A DNA stretch of 54,082 nt from Bradyrhizobium pachyrhizi. Its GTDB lineage: Bacteria > Pseudomonadota > Alphaproteobacteria > Rhizobiales > Xanthobacteraceae. The notes under the pieces are model-generated. The model ran no database searches. It had not been told where the DNA came from and saw nothing but the letters and a program-made list of their open reading frames with translations. Below, one piece after another: positions 26,665 to 35,831 of the stretch. Location of the stretch: contig NZ_LFIQ01000076.1 of assembly GCF_001189245.1 (NCBI RefSeq), forward strand, positions 15,678-69,759, given 5' to 3'. The translations under genes were made by a program, and so were the position numbers. The stretch's first letter is position 1, and every line of letters starts with the position of its first letter.

Positions 26665-27606
26665 ATGGCATTTTCGAACCGACGAGGAATTAGTCTCGTG
26701 CAAATCAATCGTTCAATTCTTCGCCGGAGCTATGCCAACATCGGAGACTATGTCGCGCTGACGAAACCGCGCGTGATGTCGCTGGTCGTCTTTACCGCAC
26801 TGGTCGGTCTTATGGTCGCACCCGGCGGCATCGATCCCTTCACCGGGTTCGCTGCTCTTCTTTGCATAGCCGCGGGAGCCGGCGCCGCAGGTGCGCTCAA
26901 TATGTGGTACGACGCCGACATCGATGCGGTGATGGCGCGTACCGCCATCCGTCCAATTCCCAGCGGCCGCGTATCGCGCCCGGAAGCATTGGTCTTCGGA
27001 TTGATGCTCGGCACGTGCGCCGTCCTGGCCCTCGGAACCTTGCTGAACATGGCCGCCGCCGCGCTGCTTGCTTTCACAATCTTCTTCTACGTCGTCGTTT
27101 ACACGATGTGGCTCAAACGCCGAACGCCGCAGAATATCGTCATTGGCGGGGCCGCCGGTGCGCTCCCTCCGGTGATTGGCTGGGTTGCGGTCACAGGACA
27201 TGTCGGGCTCGAGCCGCTTATCCTGTTTCTGATCATCTTCCTTTGGACGCCACCCCATTTCTGGGCACTGTCGCTCAATCTTGCTGGAGAATATGCCCGT
27301 GCCGGTGTGCCGATGTTGCCGGTCGTGGCTGGCAGGACCGAAACAAAGCGCCAGATTCTTCTGTATTGCGCGCTCTTGATTCCGATCTCACTGCTGCCTT
27401 GTGCGCTGGGGTTCGCGGGAGCCGCCTATGGCGCGGCGGCGGCGACGCTGGGAGCGATCATGATTTTTCTCGCATGGCAGTTGCGCCGGAGCGACGACAA
27501 GGAAAGGCGGCCTGCTCGTCGCTTGTTTGTGTTTTCGATGCTCTATCTGGTCCTGCTTTTCGGGGGGCTGCTGATGAGTGCTGCTCCCTACGCTCAGTCC
27601 CACTGA
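26665..27606 (+). CDS. ctaB: protoheme IX farnesyltransferase (heme O synthase)
   Basis: UbiA-family prenyltransferase that adds a farnesyl group to heme B, supplying heme O/A to oxidases. The 313 residues carry nine or so helices. The first Asp-rich motif is in [19 protein letters not shown], and the second conserved region is [32 protein letters not shown] and AGVPMLPVV are also family-typical. The start may instead be GTG 26698, which has GAGGAAT upstream. It follows the oxidase operon by about 107 bases. No heme A synthase (ctaA) is in the window. Confidence 0.93.
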   Translation: MAFSNRRGISLVQINRSILRRSYANIGDYVALTKPRVMSLVVFTALVGLMVAPGGIDPFTGFAALLCIAAGAGAAGALNMWYDADIDAVMARTAIRPIPSGRVSRPEALVFGLMLGTCAVLALGTLLNMAAAALLAFTIFFYVVVYTMWLKRRTPQNIVIGGAAGALPPVIGWVAVTGHVGLEPLILFLIIFLWTPPHFWALSLNLAGEYARAGVPMLPVVAGRTETKRQILLYCALLIPISLLPCALGFAGAAYGAAAATLGAIMIFLAWQLRRSDDKERRPARRLFVFSMLYLVLLFGGLLMSAAPYAQSH

Positions 27607-27732
27607 CTGAACGCATTCGAATCGACAGCCCGCAGGACAATATTCGGAAAAAGCGAGTATTGTTGCCGAGCGGGCCTGCGCCGTTGGGCAACTCAGTGAT
27701 TGAATTTCGCGAAGCACCTGCCAGGGACGCCC

Positions 27733-27909
27733 CTAGCGCTCGTCCCGCATATATGGACTTCGCTGGGAGACGAGTCTCAAGTCTTGATCTGCCGACATCG
27801 TCTGGAGCCCGTGCATATGTGGCCCGGTCGCCGGGTTGCCCAACAGGATCCAGGCGATAGCGCCCGTGGCCAGCATTCCGCCGCAAATAACCAAAAGGTC
27901 CCGCCTCAT
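27733..27909 (-). CDS. small single-pass membrane protein, 58 aa
   Basis: MRRDLLVICGGMLATGAIAWILLGN forms one membrane helix behind a short basic start. A polar tail rich in His, Met, Gln and Arg follows. GGAGG six bases before the ATG fixes the start inside a longer open frame. It converges on ctaB. No family was recognised. Oxidase assembly is conceivable from position only. Confidence 0.5.
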   Translation of the reverse strand: MRRDLLVICGGMLATGAIAWILLGNPATGPHMHGLQTMSADQDLRLVSQRSPYMRDER

Positions 27910-28058
27910 CGCGCGTCCTCCGCATGCGGTCATTTCCAAGCATAAATCAGGCCAATCCATTCGGGCACGGAGAGGTGCGGCGCACAGGATAGCGTTGGAC
28001 AAGCAGGACAGGCTCGCCCTAAGCTTCGCCCATTGCAGCAACCAGGCGCGGTTCAAGA

Positions 28059-28223
28059 ATGGACTGGTCCTACTATCTCGGGGGCACTGCTATTGTCCTG
28101 CTCCTTCTTGCCTATCGGCTGCATGGCGGGCTGTTTAGGAAGAATTCACTGCGGGACGAGAAGCTAAATCGACTGATTGATGAACGCATCGGACGCTTGG
28201 ACCTGAAGCGCCGCAACGATTGA
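28059..28223 (+). CDS. possible small membrane protein, 54 aa
   Basis: MDWSYYLGGTAIVLLLLAYRLHGGLF has one membrane helix, followed by a charged helical tail (DEKLNRLIDERIGRLDLKRR). The composition is protein-like, but the ribosome site is poor. Divergent from the 58-aa gene. Unknown function. Confidence 0.4.
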   Translation: MDWSYYLGGTAIVLLLLAYRLHGGLFRKNSLRDEKLNRLIDERIGRLDLKRRND

Positions 28224-28373
28224 ACCGCCCTGAGGCGGCACCTCGAGGCCAACGCAACGCCACTCTCCGGAATCACCCTTACGGCGACGGCAGAGCTACC
28301 TTGGTCTCCCGAGATGACCATCTCGGCAGATGATACTTTTTTGTGGTTTGAAAAGAGATATTTGAGCAATCGT

Positions 28374-28811
28374 ATGAAAGTCTGGGTCTATACCGACACA
28401 AGCAAGCCCGTTGGCGAGCCGGAGCATCTGAAGATTTTCGCGACCAATGACGCCGCGCAGTCGTGGTTCAAGCGAAACGTACCGGAGGGCGTCGCATTTG
28501 CTTACGAGATTATTCTGGGGCCACGTTACCTGGCCAAGACGCTCCTCGTGCTGTCCGTGCTGCTTCTTGGCATCGCCGATCTCTACACCACCAACACGAT
28601 CCTGAATCTCGGCCTCGGCGAGTTGAACCCGTTCATGCATGTCGCTCAGACATGGCTCGGCCCCTGGTGGCTGATCCCGAAGCTCGGTTTGACCTATTTC
28701 ATGATGTGGCTGCTTTGGCGCAGCAACAACCCTTACAATATCGCGATCGTGGCGGCGTTTTGCTGCACGCCCGTACTCAATAATCTTCTCATCATAGCAA
28801 GCACGAAGTAG
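28374..28811 (+). CDS. hypothetical membrane protein, DUF5658-like C-terminus
   Basis: 145 residues from the Met in MKVWVYTDTSKPVG. The frame opens 20 codons earlier (28314), but the later Met gives a natural domain start. Residues 1-50 form a soluble domain (HLKIFATNDAAQSWFKRNVPEG). Two to three helices follow, with ADLYTTNTILNLGLGELNP before WWLIPKLGLTYFMMWLLW. The Asp...Glu-x-Asn-Pro pattern is typical of DUF5658-like membrane proteins. No function is known. Confidence 0.6.
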   Translation: MKVWVYTDTSKPVGEPEHLKIFATNDAAQSWFKRNVPEGVAFAYEIILGPRYLAKTLLVLSVLLLGIADLYTTNTILNLGLGELNPFMHVAQTWLGPWWLIPKLGLTYFMMWLLWRSNNPYNIAIVAAFCCTPVLNNLLIIASTK

Positions 28812-28965
28812 GGCGCGTCATAGCCGGCACGAGGTCGCCGCGAGAGCGCCGGGTAGGCTTGACCGGTGGCTTACATTTTCCTCACCTGCAGCTTATTCTG
28901 CGATTTCCGGCCAGCCCAAGGCGCTACCCAATTATCGGGGGCTCTTATCCAGGGGGATTCGCATC

Positions 28966-30519
28966 TTGCGCTATCTCTTCGAGGATTACGCGTTCGACCT
29001 TGACCGGCGCGAGTTGTATCGCGGGGCGGACGTCGTCCGCATCGCACCGCAGGTGTTCGATCTGCTCGATTATCTGATCCGCAACAGGGAGCGCGTCGTC
29101 AGCAAGGACGACCTCATCAATGCCGTTTGGAACGGGCGCAGCGTTTCGGATGCGGCACTGACGACCCGGCTGAATGTCGCCCGAAGCGCAATCGGCGATA
29201 CCGGGGAGGAGCAGCGGCTGATCAAGACGTTGCCACGCAAGGGATTCCGTTTCGTCGGACAGGTGCAGGAGGCGCGAGAGGTTGCAGGTCCGGATCCGGG
29301 CGATGCGCCCGAGAGCGCCCCTGCGGTACCCGACAAGCCCTCCATCGCCGTGCTGCCGTTCGCGAACATGTCCGGCGATCCCGAGCAGGAGTACTTCGCG
29401 GACGGGATGGTTGAGGAGATCACGACCGCGCTTTCGCGGTTCAAATGGTTGTTCGTGATCGCGCGCAATTCGAGCTTCACCTTTAAGGGCAAGGCCGTCG
29501 ACATCAAGGAAGTCGGGCGCCGGCTTGGCGTGCGCTATGTCCTTCAGGGGGCAGTGCGCAACGCGTCGGGGAAGGTCCGCATCACCGGCCAGTTGATTGA
29601 AGCGGCTACGGGCGCACACATCTGGGCGGACAAGTTCGAGCGTGACATGACGGATATTTTCGCGTTGCAGGACGAAGTCACGGCCGCCGTTGTCTCAGCC
29701 ATTCAGCCAAAGCTGTTTCAAGCAGAAATTGCGATGGCAACGCGGCGGCGACCGGAAGACCTCACCGCATATGATTTCTATCTGCGGGCTATACAGCAGG
29801 TGCGGCCAGCGACCCGCGAAGGGTTGGCCAAGGCGGTCCGACTGGTCCAGCGGGCCTTGGAGCTTGACCCTGGGTTTGCCGAGGCCGCTGTCCTGGCAGG
29901 AGCCTCTCACACGGAAAACGTGGTTAGGGGCTATGCTATCGATCCTCAATTCGACCGCAAGGAAGCCATTCGGCTGATGCGCTTGGCATTGAGCCTCGAC
30001 GATGGTGATCCAAGCACGTTGGCAAGTGCTGCCTTGACCTCGGCACTTTTGGTCGGCGATCGTGAGACTGAGATCGAGATGTCCGACCAGGCGGTTAAGC
30101 TCAACCCGAATTCATATCGCGCGTGGAACTGCAGAGGCTGGGTCTACAAGATTGCGGGGCAGCCAGAGGAAGCGATCCGGAGTTTTGAACGTGCGATGCG
30201 CATGAGCCCGGTAGACCCGCAACTATACACGGCGTTTACCGGGATGGGATTTGCCCTTATCGAGCTTCGTCGCTTTGACGAGGCCATCATTGCAGGGAAG
30301 AAAGCCCTCCGTCAGAACCCTTCCTATCCAGGGCCATACCGCTGCCTCGCATCCGCTTTCGCCCATCTCGGACGGGACGCTGAAGCCCGTGAGGCGGCGG
30401 CTCGCATGCTTGAGATCGATCCTGCGTTCACGATATCGGCGTGGATCGCCCGGAGCCAGCTATCGAAAACGGCGAAGCTGATGATCGAGGGTTTTCGGAA
30501 AGCGGGATTGACCGAGTGA
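28966..30519 (+). CDS. winged-helix regulator with TolB-like and TPR domains (CadC/adenylate-cyclase-associated type)
   Basis: 517 residues from TTG with AGGGGG upstream. Residues 1-100 are an OmpR/PhoB-type DNA-binding domain (PQVFDLLDYLIRNRERVVSKDDLINAVW and LIKTLPRKGFRFVG). Residues ~125-245 are the TolB-like module common in such proteins (SIAVLPFANMSGDPEQEYFADG, LGVRYVLQGAVR, IWADKFER). The rest is TPR repeats (YRAWNCRGWVYKIAGQPEEAIRSFERA and similar). No membrane helix links them, unlike CadC, and there is no cyclase domain. The signal sensed and the target genes are unknown. Confidence 0.85.
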   Translation: MRYLFEDYAFDLDRRELYRGADVVRIAPQVFDLLDYLIRNRERVVSKDDLINAVWNGRSVSDAALTTRLNVARSAIGDTGEEQRLIKTLPRKGFRFVGQVQEAREVAGPDPGDAPESAPAVPDKPSIAVLPFANMSGDPEQEYFADGMVEEITTALSRFKWLFVIARNSSFTFKGKAVDIKEVGRRLGVRYVLQGAVRNASGKVRITGQLIEAATGAHIWADKFERDMTDIFALQDEVTAAVVSAIQPKLFQAEIAMATRRRPEDLTAYDFYLRAIQQVRPATREGLAKAVRLVQRALELDPGFAEAAVLAGASHTENVVRGYAIDPQFDRKEAIRLMRLALSLDDGDPSTLASAALTSALLVGDRETEIEMSDQAVKLNPNSYRAWNCRGWVYKIAGQPEEAIRSFERAMRMSPVDPQLYTAFTGMGFALIELRRFDEAIIAGKKALRQNPSYPGPYRCLASAFAHLGRDAEAREAAARMLEIDPAFTISAWIARSQLSKTAKLMIEGFRKAGLTE

Positions 30520-30660
30520 GCCGTGCTCGTCTGCATCGACAGGCTGATCTATAGGGCGCGCATTCGCGAGAGCCGAATGTTCGTGACCCAACCAGTGGTG
30601 CCTCCGCCAGGGCAGGCGCGAGACATCACTGGCGCAACATCGGCTCGCCCGCTGCGGCGA

Positions 30661-31167
30661 TTACCGGCAGTAGTCCCAGAACCCCTGCGTCCGGGACGGA
30701 TCGGTATAGTACCAGCACATGCCGGGTGCCGGCGCGGCACCGGCCCACGCCGCAGCCGTTGCCGCCGACACGACCCCGATGGCAGCGCCGGCCGCGATTG
30801 CGCCGCCCCTTGGCCAGTAATACCGGCCCGGACGCGCCCATCCGCCACCTCCTACCACCGTTCGGCCGCGAACCGCGACGTTGCCGCGCGGCCCGACGAC
30901 GGCGGTGCGGCCGCGATAGGCGCCACCGCGCGGCCCAACGGCCGCGCCGCCACGGTGAACGACGGCACCTCCGCGGGGACCGACCGCTGCGCCGCCACGG
31001 CGGCCGGCCGCGCGGACTGCAACGACGTCGGATGACTGCGCGACGTGATTACCGATCGGCATCGCGCCGAGCAGCGTTGCGGACGCCGATTCAAGCGGCA
31101 TCGTCGCAATGATCGAGGCGGTCAGGATGGACGCTGCAAGCATCGTAGTACGCTTCAAGTCAAGCAT
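30661..31167 (-). CDS. Gly/Arg-rich secreted protein
   Basis: 168 residues with an N-terminal signal peptide (MLAASILTASIIATMPLESASA). A low-complexity middle of repeated GGAAVGPRGG and VVGPRGNVAVRGRT-type units follows, then a hydrophobic Ala-rich stretch. The end is GMCWYYTDPSRTQGFWDYC, a conserved cap for such proteins in Bradyrhizobiaceae. AGGAG sits eight bases before the ATG. The function is unknown. Confidence 0.7.
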   Translation of the reverse strand: MLDLKRTTMLAASILTASIIATMPLESASATLLGAMPIGNHVAQSSDVVAVRAAGRRGGAAVGPRGGAVVHRGGAAVGPRGGAYRGRTAVVGPRGNVAVRGRTVVGGGGWARPGRYYWPRGGAIAAGAAIGVVSAATAAAWAGAAPAPGMCWYYTDPSRTQGFWDYCR

Positions 31168-31191
31168 CAGTGTATCTCCTGCTAAATTCGG

Positions 31192-31404
31192 CTACGTCCA
31201 CCGATCGATCCGGTGGGCGCGGCACTGTCCCCCGTCGATCAGCCCGCTGCTGGACTCGATGCCGTCCGAGTTCGAAAAGACGAGACTGCCCGAGAGATGA
31301 CCGCTGGACATCTGGGGCGCGTCAAGGCGCGCGCCGCGAACGGCGTCGCTTAGATCTTCAATTCTCGAGCTGGGAAGGCGCGTCCAAACCTCGGCAGGCA
31401 GCAT
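31192..31404 (-). CDS. hypothetical protein or gene fragment, 70 aa
   Basis: Starts MLPAEVWTRLPSSRIEDL with GAGG nine bases upstream; the middle (GARLDAPQMSSGHLSGSLVFSNSDGIESSSG) reads like real protein. The end is abrupt and basic. It might be the N-terminal remnant of a longer gene. It lies in the 371-base gap between the Gly/Arg-rich gene and the LysR gene, which otherwise shows nothing. Confidence 0.35.
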   Translation of the reverse strand: MLPAEVWTRLPSSRIEDLSDAVRGARLDAPQMSSGHLSGSLVFSNSDGIESSSGLIDGGQCRAHRIDRWT

Positions 31405-31538
31405 GTCGCGCCTCACTTGAACGGAAGCCGCCCGGCATCGGCGCGACGGCCTCATTGCACATTCTCATCCTACGCGCTCCGTCGCGATGTCACAACCTTG
31501 GCCAGTCGCGTTGAGCGGTTTGGCCGCGGCGATCTGTC

Positions 31539-32420
31539 TCACCCGTACGTCTCCACGATGAAGTCGATCAGCGCGCGCAGCTTCGGTGTCATCTTGCGGT
31601 GCTTCGGCCACAGGATCTGGCGTGCGCGGGTCTGCGTCGTGTAGTTTGGCAGCAGGACCTGCAGCCGCCCCGCGGCGATATCGTCGGCCAGCAGCTCGTC
31701 GCGCATCAGCACGATGCCGGCGCCCGCCAGCGCCGCATAGCGGATGCCGAACGCGCTGTTGATGAAGAGGCGGCTCGCGACATCGACATGCACTTCGCCC
31801 TCCGGCCCCGAGAATGTCCATCGCTGCCCGTCCGACCAGCCCGGGTAGCGCAGGCATTCATGGCGGGCGAGATCTGCCGGATGGGTCGGCGTGCCGCGTT
31901 CGGCGAGATAGCTCGGCGCTGCGCAAACCACGCCGGTATAGGGCGACAGCGAGCGCGACATCATGGTGGAGTCGGTCAGCGTGCCGACCCGGATCGCTGC
32001 ATCCAGCCCTTCCTCGAGCAGATCGACCATCCTGTCGCTGAGGATGAGGTCGACCGAGACTTCCGGATATTTCTTCATGAAGCGGACCAGCGCGGGCGCC
32101 AGGCTATACGACCCGAAGGCGACCGAGGTCGCGACCCGGAGCTTGCCGCGCGGCGCGCTCAGGGCCTCCTCGACCAGCGCGTCGCCGGCCTCGGCCTGTT
32201 CAAGCAATTGCTTGCAGTGATCGAGATAGCTGCGGCCGAGCTCGGTGAGGCCCTGCCGTCGGGTCGACCGGTTGATCAATTGCGAGCCGAGCCGGTCCTC
32301 GAGAAAGCGGATATGCTTGCCGATCATGGTCGGCGACATCCGCAACTCCTTGGCGGCGGCGGTGAAGGAGCCGAGATCGGCGACGCGGGCGAACACGGAC
32401 ATGCTGGTCAGTCGGTCCAT
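31539..32420 (-). CDS. LysR-family transcriptional regulator
   Basis: 293 residues. The N-terminal winged helix-turn-helix (MSVFARVADLGSFTAAAKELRMSPTMIGKHIRFLEDRLGSQLINRSTR) is complete. The effector domain from about residue 90 has the usual RLFINSAFGIRYAALAGAGIVLMRDELLADD segment. It is divergently placed to iorAB, the standard LysR layout, so it likely controls that hydroxylase operon and itself. The inducer is unknown. Confidence 0.93.
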   Translation of the reverse strand: MDRLTSMSVFARVADLGSFTAAAKELRMSPTMIGKHIRFLEDRLGSQLINRSTRRQGLTELGRSYLDHCKQLLEQAEAGDALVEEALSAPRGKLRVATSVAFGSYSLAPALVRFMKKYPEVSVDLILSDRMVDLLEEGLDAAIRVGTLTDSTMMSRSLSPYTGVVCAAPSYLAERGTPTHPADLARHECLRYPGWSDGQRWTFSGPEGEVHVDVASRLFINSAFGIRYAALAGAGIVLMRDELLADDIAAGRLQVLLPNYTTQTRARQILWPKHRKMTPKLRALIDFIVETYG

Positions 32421-32424
32421 GATT

Positions 32425-32440
32425 ATAAACCAATGGTTAT
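32425..32440. promoter_or_regulatory. candidate LysR operator
   Basis: ATAAACCAATGGTTAT is an inverted repeat (ACCA/TGGT core) directly beside the LysR start codon in the divergent lysR-iorA region. AT-rich dyads at such places are typical autoregulatory LysR sites. Inferred. Confidence 0.4.
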
Positions 32441-32601
32441 TTCACTGCGGATGAAAGCGCCACTTATAGGGCGTGGGAACTGCATTTATTACCATGAGTG
32501 AGCAATTGGCGCGATCCTGCGCCATGCCCTTGGAATCTGGCCCGGACGCGCCCGGAGGGGCGTCGTCCGCGCACGTCTCGAACCAGGACAGGAGTGTCAC
32601 G

Positions 32602-33063
32602 ATGCCCTTCCAGATCACGATCAATGGGACCAGTCATTCGGTCGATGCCGACGGCGACACGCCGCTGCTCTGGGTGTTGCGCGACGTGCTGGGCATGACC
32701 GGCACCAAGTTCGGCTGCGGCATGGCGCTGTGCGGCGCCTGCACGGTGCATCTCGACGACACCGCGGTGCGCTCCTGCATCACGACCATCGACAGCATCG
32801 GCGACTCCAAGATCACGACCATCGAGGCGGTCGGCAAAACGCCGGCGGGCAAGAAGATCCAGGACGCCTGGCTCGCGCATGAGGTGCCGCAATGCGGCTA
32901 CTGCCAGTCGGGGCAGATCATGTCGGCGTCCGCGCTGCTCGCGGGCAAGGCGAAGCCGACCGATGCCGATATCGACGAAGCGATGTCAGGCAATATCTGC
33001 CGCTGCGGCACCTATGTGCGCATTCGCGAAGCCATCAAGCAAGCCGCGCAGTCGGGAGGTTGA
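32602..33063 (+). CDS. iorA: 2Fe-2S subunit of isoquinoline 1-oxidoreductase-type molybdenum hydroxylase
   Basis: 153 residues, starting [10 protein letters not shown] with GGAG about ten bases upstream. The two [2Fe-2S] clusters of the xanthine oxidase family are visible: Cys39, 44, 47 and 59 (plant ferredoxin type, CGMALCGAC) and Cys98, 101, 133 and 135 ([19 protein letters not shown]). It passes electrons from the Mo centre. iorB follows after three bases. The substrate may be an N-heterocycle or an aldehyde; the family name does not settle this. Confidence 0.9.
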   Translation: MPFQITINGTSHSVDADGDTPLLWVLRDVLGMTGTKFGCGMALCGACTVHLDDTAVRSCITTIDSIGDSKITTIEAVGKTPAGKKIQDAWLAHEVPQCGYCQSGQIMSASALLAGKAKPTDADIDEAMSGNICRCGTYVRIREAIKQAAQSGG

Positions 33064-33066
33064 GCC

Positions 33067-35244
33067 ATGACGCTGATCGACAATCTGTCCGAGCGCGCCG
33101 CCGACCTGTCGCGGCGCAACTTCCTCCGCGCCGGCGCGATCGCGGGCGGCGGCCTGCTGCTCAGCGTGAGCCTGCCGTTCGCGAGCCGCGAGAGCGAGGC
33201 GGCGGCCTCCGACGGCTTCGCGCCGAACGCCTTTGTCCGGATCGGCGGCGACGGCAAGGTCGTGCTGACCATGCCTTATGTCGAGATGGGGCAGGGCACC
33301 TACACCTCGATCCCGATGCTGATCGCCGAAGAGCTAGAGATCGGCCTGACGCAGGTCCGGCTCGAACACGCGCCGCCGAGTGACAAGCTCTACGCCAACC
33401 CGCTGCTCGGCGTGCAGGCCACCGGCAATTCGAACGCAATGCGCGGCGCCTGGCAGCCGATGCGCAAGGCCGGCGCCACCGCGAAAGCGATGCTGGTCGC
33501 GGCCGCGGCGAAGCGCTGGAACGTCGAGCCTGGGACATGCCGCGCCGAGAACGGCGAGGTGCATCATGCAGCCTCGGGACGCAAGCTGGGTTACGGCGAA
33601 CTGGCGACTGACGCGGCGCAGATGCCGGTGCCGGAGAATGTCACGCTGAAGAGCCCGTCCGAGTTCAAGCTGATCGGCACGCCGGCCAAGCGGCTCGATA
33701 CGCCCTCCAAGATCAACGGCACGGCGGTCTACGGCATCGACGCGCGGCCGCCCGGGGTGAAGGTCGCGACGCTGGCGCAGTCGCCGGTGTTCGGCGGGCG
33801 GGTGAAGCGCGTCGATGATGCGGCGGCAAAAGCCGTCAAGGGCGTGCGCCAGATCGTGACGCTCGACGACGCAGTCGCGGTGGTGGCCGACCACATGGGG
33901 GCGGCGAAGAAGGGTCTGGCGGCGCTCACGATCGAGTGGGACGAGGGCCCTCACGCGAAGCTCGCCACATCGGATATCGCGCGCGAGCTCGAAGCCGCCA
34001 CCACGAAGCCGGGCGCGGTCGCGCAAAATATCGGCGACGCCGACAAGGCGATGGCGGGCGCAGCGACGAAAGTCGAGGCGACCTATCAACTGCCGTTCCT
34101 CGCCCATGCGACGATGGAGCCGATGAACTGCACCGTGCACGTGCGTTCCGACAGTTGCGAGATCTGGGTCGGCAGCCAGGCGCTCTCGCGTGCGCAGGCG
34201 GTGGCCGCAAAGGTGCTGAACATGCCGCCGGAGAAGGTGGTGGTGCACAATCATCTGCTCGGCGGCGGCTTCGGCCGCAGGCTCGAGGTCGATGGTGTCA
34301 TTCGCGCGGTGCAGATCGCCAAGCAGGTCGATGCACCGGTCAAGGTGGTGTGGACCCGCGAGGAGGACATCCAGCACGACATGTACCGGCCCTACTGGTG
34401 CGACCGGATTGCGGTCGGCCTCGATGCATCCGGCAAGCCGGTCGCCTGGAACAACCGCTTCGCCGGCTCGTCGGTGCTGGCGCGATGGGCGCCGCCGGCG
34501 TTCCGCAACGGGCTCGACCCCGACACGACCGAGGGCGCGATCGATCTCGTCTACGACATCCCCAACTTCCACGTCGAATATGTCCGGGTCGAGCCGCCGG
34601 GCATTCCGACCGCGTTCTGGCGCAGCGTCGGGCCCTCGCACAACGTGTTCGTCACCGAAAGCGTGATCGACGAGCTGGCGGCGGCGGCGAAGCAGGATCC
34701 GGTCGACTACCGCCGCGCGCTGCTCGGCAAGTCGCCGCGCGCCAAGGCGGCGCTCGAGCTCGCGGCGGCCAAGGCCGGCTGGGGCGGCAAGCTGCCGGCC
34801 GGGCGCGGACGCGGCGTGTCGCTGCAATTCGTGTTCGGCAGCTACCTCGCGCAGGTCGCCGAGGTTGAGGTCGCCAAGGACGGTTCGGTCCGTGTCCACC
34901 GCGTCGTCTGCGCGATGGATTGCGGCATCGTGGTCAATCCCGACACGGTGCAGGCGCAGCTGCAGAGCGGCATCAACTTCGGCGTCACCGCGGCGCTCTA
35001 CGGCGAGATCACGCTCAAGGATGGCCGCGTCGAGCAGAGCAATTTCGACAGCTACCAGATGCTGCGCATCGATCAGGCGCCGGCGATCGAGGTCCATATC
35101 GTGCCGAGCAGCGAGCCGCCCGGCGGCATGGGCGAGACCGGAACCTCGGGCATCGTGCCGGCGATCAGCAACGCGATCTTCGCGGCGACCGGCAAGCGGC
35201 TGCGCAAGATGCCGGTCGATCCGGCGCTGTTGAAGCAGACCTAG
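33067..35244 (+). CDS. iorB: molybdopterin-binding large subunit of isoquinoline 1-oxidoreductase-type hydroxylase
   Basis: 725 residues with a twin-arginine signal (LSRRNFLRAGAIAGGG, Arg16-Arg17), so the complex is exported folded with its cofactor. The catalytic domain shows RGAWQPMRKAGA, HNHLLGGGFGRRLEVDG, FWRSVGPSHNVF and the catalytic Glu in GGMGETGTSGIVPAI. The length and the Tat signal fit the IorB type, not cytoplasmic xanthine dehydrogenase. Cytochrome acceptors may serve it in the periplasm. It is cotranscribed with iorA. Confidence 0.9.
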   Translation: MTLIDNLSERAADLSRRNFLRAGAIAGGGLLLSVSLPFASRESEAAASDGFAPNAFVRIGGDGKVVLTMPYVEMGQGTYTSIPMLIAEELEIGLTQVRLEHAPPSDKLYANPLLGVQATGNSNAMRGAWQPMRKAGATAKAMLVAAAAKRWNVEPGTCRAENGEVHHAASGRKLGYGELATDAAQMPVPENVTLKSPSEFKLIGTPAKRLDTPSKINGTAVYGIDARPPGVKVATLAQSPVFGGRVKRVDDAAAKAVKGVRQIVTLDDAVAVVADHMGAAKKGLAALTIEWDEGPHAKLATSDIARELEAATTKPGAVAQNIGDADKAMAGAATKVEATYQLPFLAHATMEPMNCTVHVRSDSCEIWVGSQALSRAQAVAAKVLNMPPEKVVVHNHLLGGGFGRRLEVDGVIRAVQIAKQVDAPVKVVWTREEDIQHDMYRPYWCDRIAVGLDASGKPVAWNNRFAGSSVLARWAPPAFRNGLDPDTTEGAIDLVYDIPNFHVEYVRVEPPGIPTAFWRSVGPSHNVFVTESVIDELAAAAKQDPVDYRRALLGKSPRAKAALELAAAKAGWGGKLPAGRGRGVSLQFVFGSYLAQVAEVEVAKDGSVRVHRVVCAMDCGIVVNPDTVQAQLQSGINFGVTAALYGEITLKDGRVEQSNFDSYQMLRIDQAPAIEVHIVPSSEPPGGMGETGTSGIVPAISNAIFAATGKRLRKMPVDPALLKQT

Positions 35245-35330
35245 GGGCGAGTGAGAGCTCCCCCGGGTGCTGGCGCGATCGTGAAGCCGGACGGATTTGC
35301 GCCGTGCGCTGATCCGTGCGAGAAGCGGGC

Positions 35331-35732
35331 ATGCATCTGAGGCGGCTCGCCAATCCCTGGATTCTGCTGCTCGTCGCGGTCGGGCTGTTGCTCGCGCCCG
35401 TGGCGCCGGCATTTGCCCGGACGATGCCGGATGCCTCGGCCGCTGCGATGCAGGCGATGCCGGACGATCACGCCATGTCTGGACAGGCGATGTCCGAGCA
35501 GGCGACGGCCGACGACATGCCGTGCTGTCCGGAGCAGGGCAAGAGCAAGGGCTGCGACGACTGCCCGTTCCTCGCGCTCTGCATGTTGAGCGTTTCGCTG
35601 CCGGTGCCCGCCGGCGCCATGTCGCTGATCGAGCGCGATCCGCTGCGCAGCCGGATCGCTGCCCATGACGACCGTCTGCTCGACGGCCTTGGCGCCAAAC
35701 CTCCCGATCATCCGCCTCGAACCAACGTCTGA
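35331..35732 (+). CDS. small Cys/Met-rich exported protein ahead of the cus genes
   Basis: 133 residues from ATG (a GTG 15 bases earlier is possible). The N-terminal membrane or signal segment is WILLLVAVGLLLAPVAPAFA. A Met/Ala-rich stretch (AAAMQAMPDDHAMSGQAMSEQ) follows, then MPCCPEQGKSKGCDDCPFLALC with six Cys. Met and Cys clusters suggest copper binding. Similar DUF2946-like proteins often precede copper efflux genes. Its role is inferred from composition and position. Confidence 0.6.
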   Translation: MHLRRLANPWILLLVAVGLLLAPVAPAFARTMPDASAAAMQAMPDDHAMSGQAMSEQATADDMPCCPEQGKSKGCDDCPFLALCMLSVSLPVPAGAMSLIERDPLRSRIAAHDDRLLDGLGAKPPDHPPRTNV

Positions 35733-35831
35733 CGGGCGCGCCAGCGCCTGATCGCTGACGCGTGCGCCAATGGCGCGCGTGCCTTTGCATGCCGCTCACG
35801 CGGTTCATCAGACGTATCGAGGATCATAACG

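Noticed and set aside
33334..35808. 824-codon open frame opposite iorB
   Set aside because: Antisense shadow of a well-supported gene with no recognisable motif.
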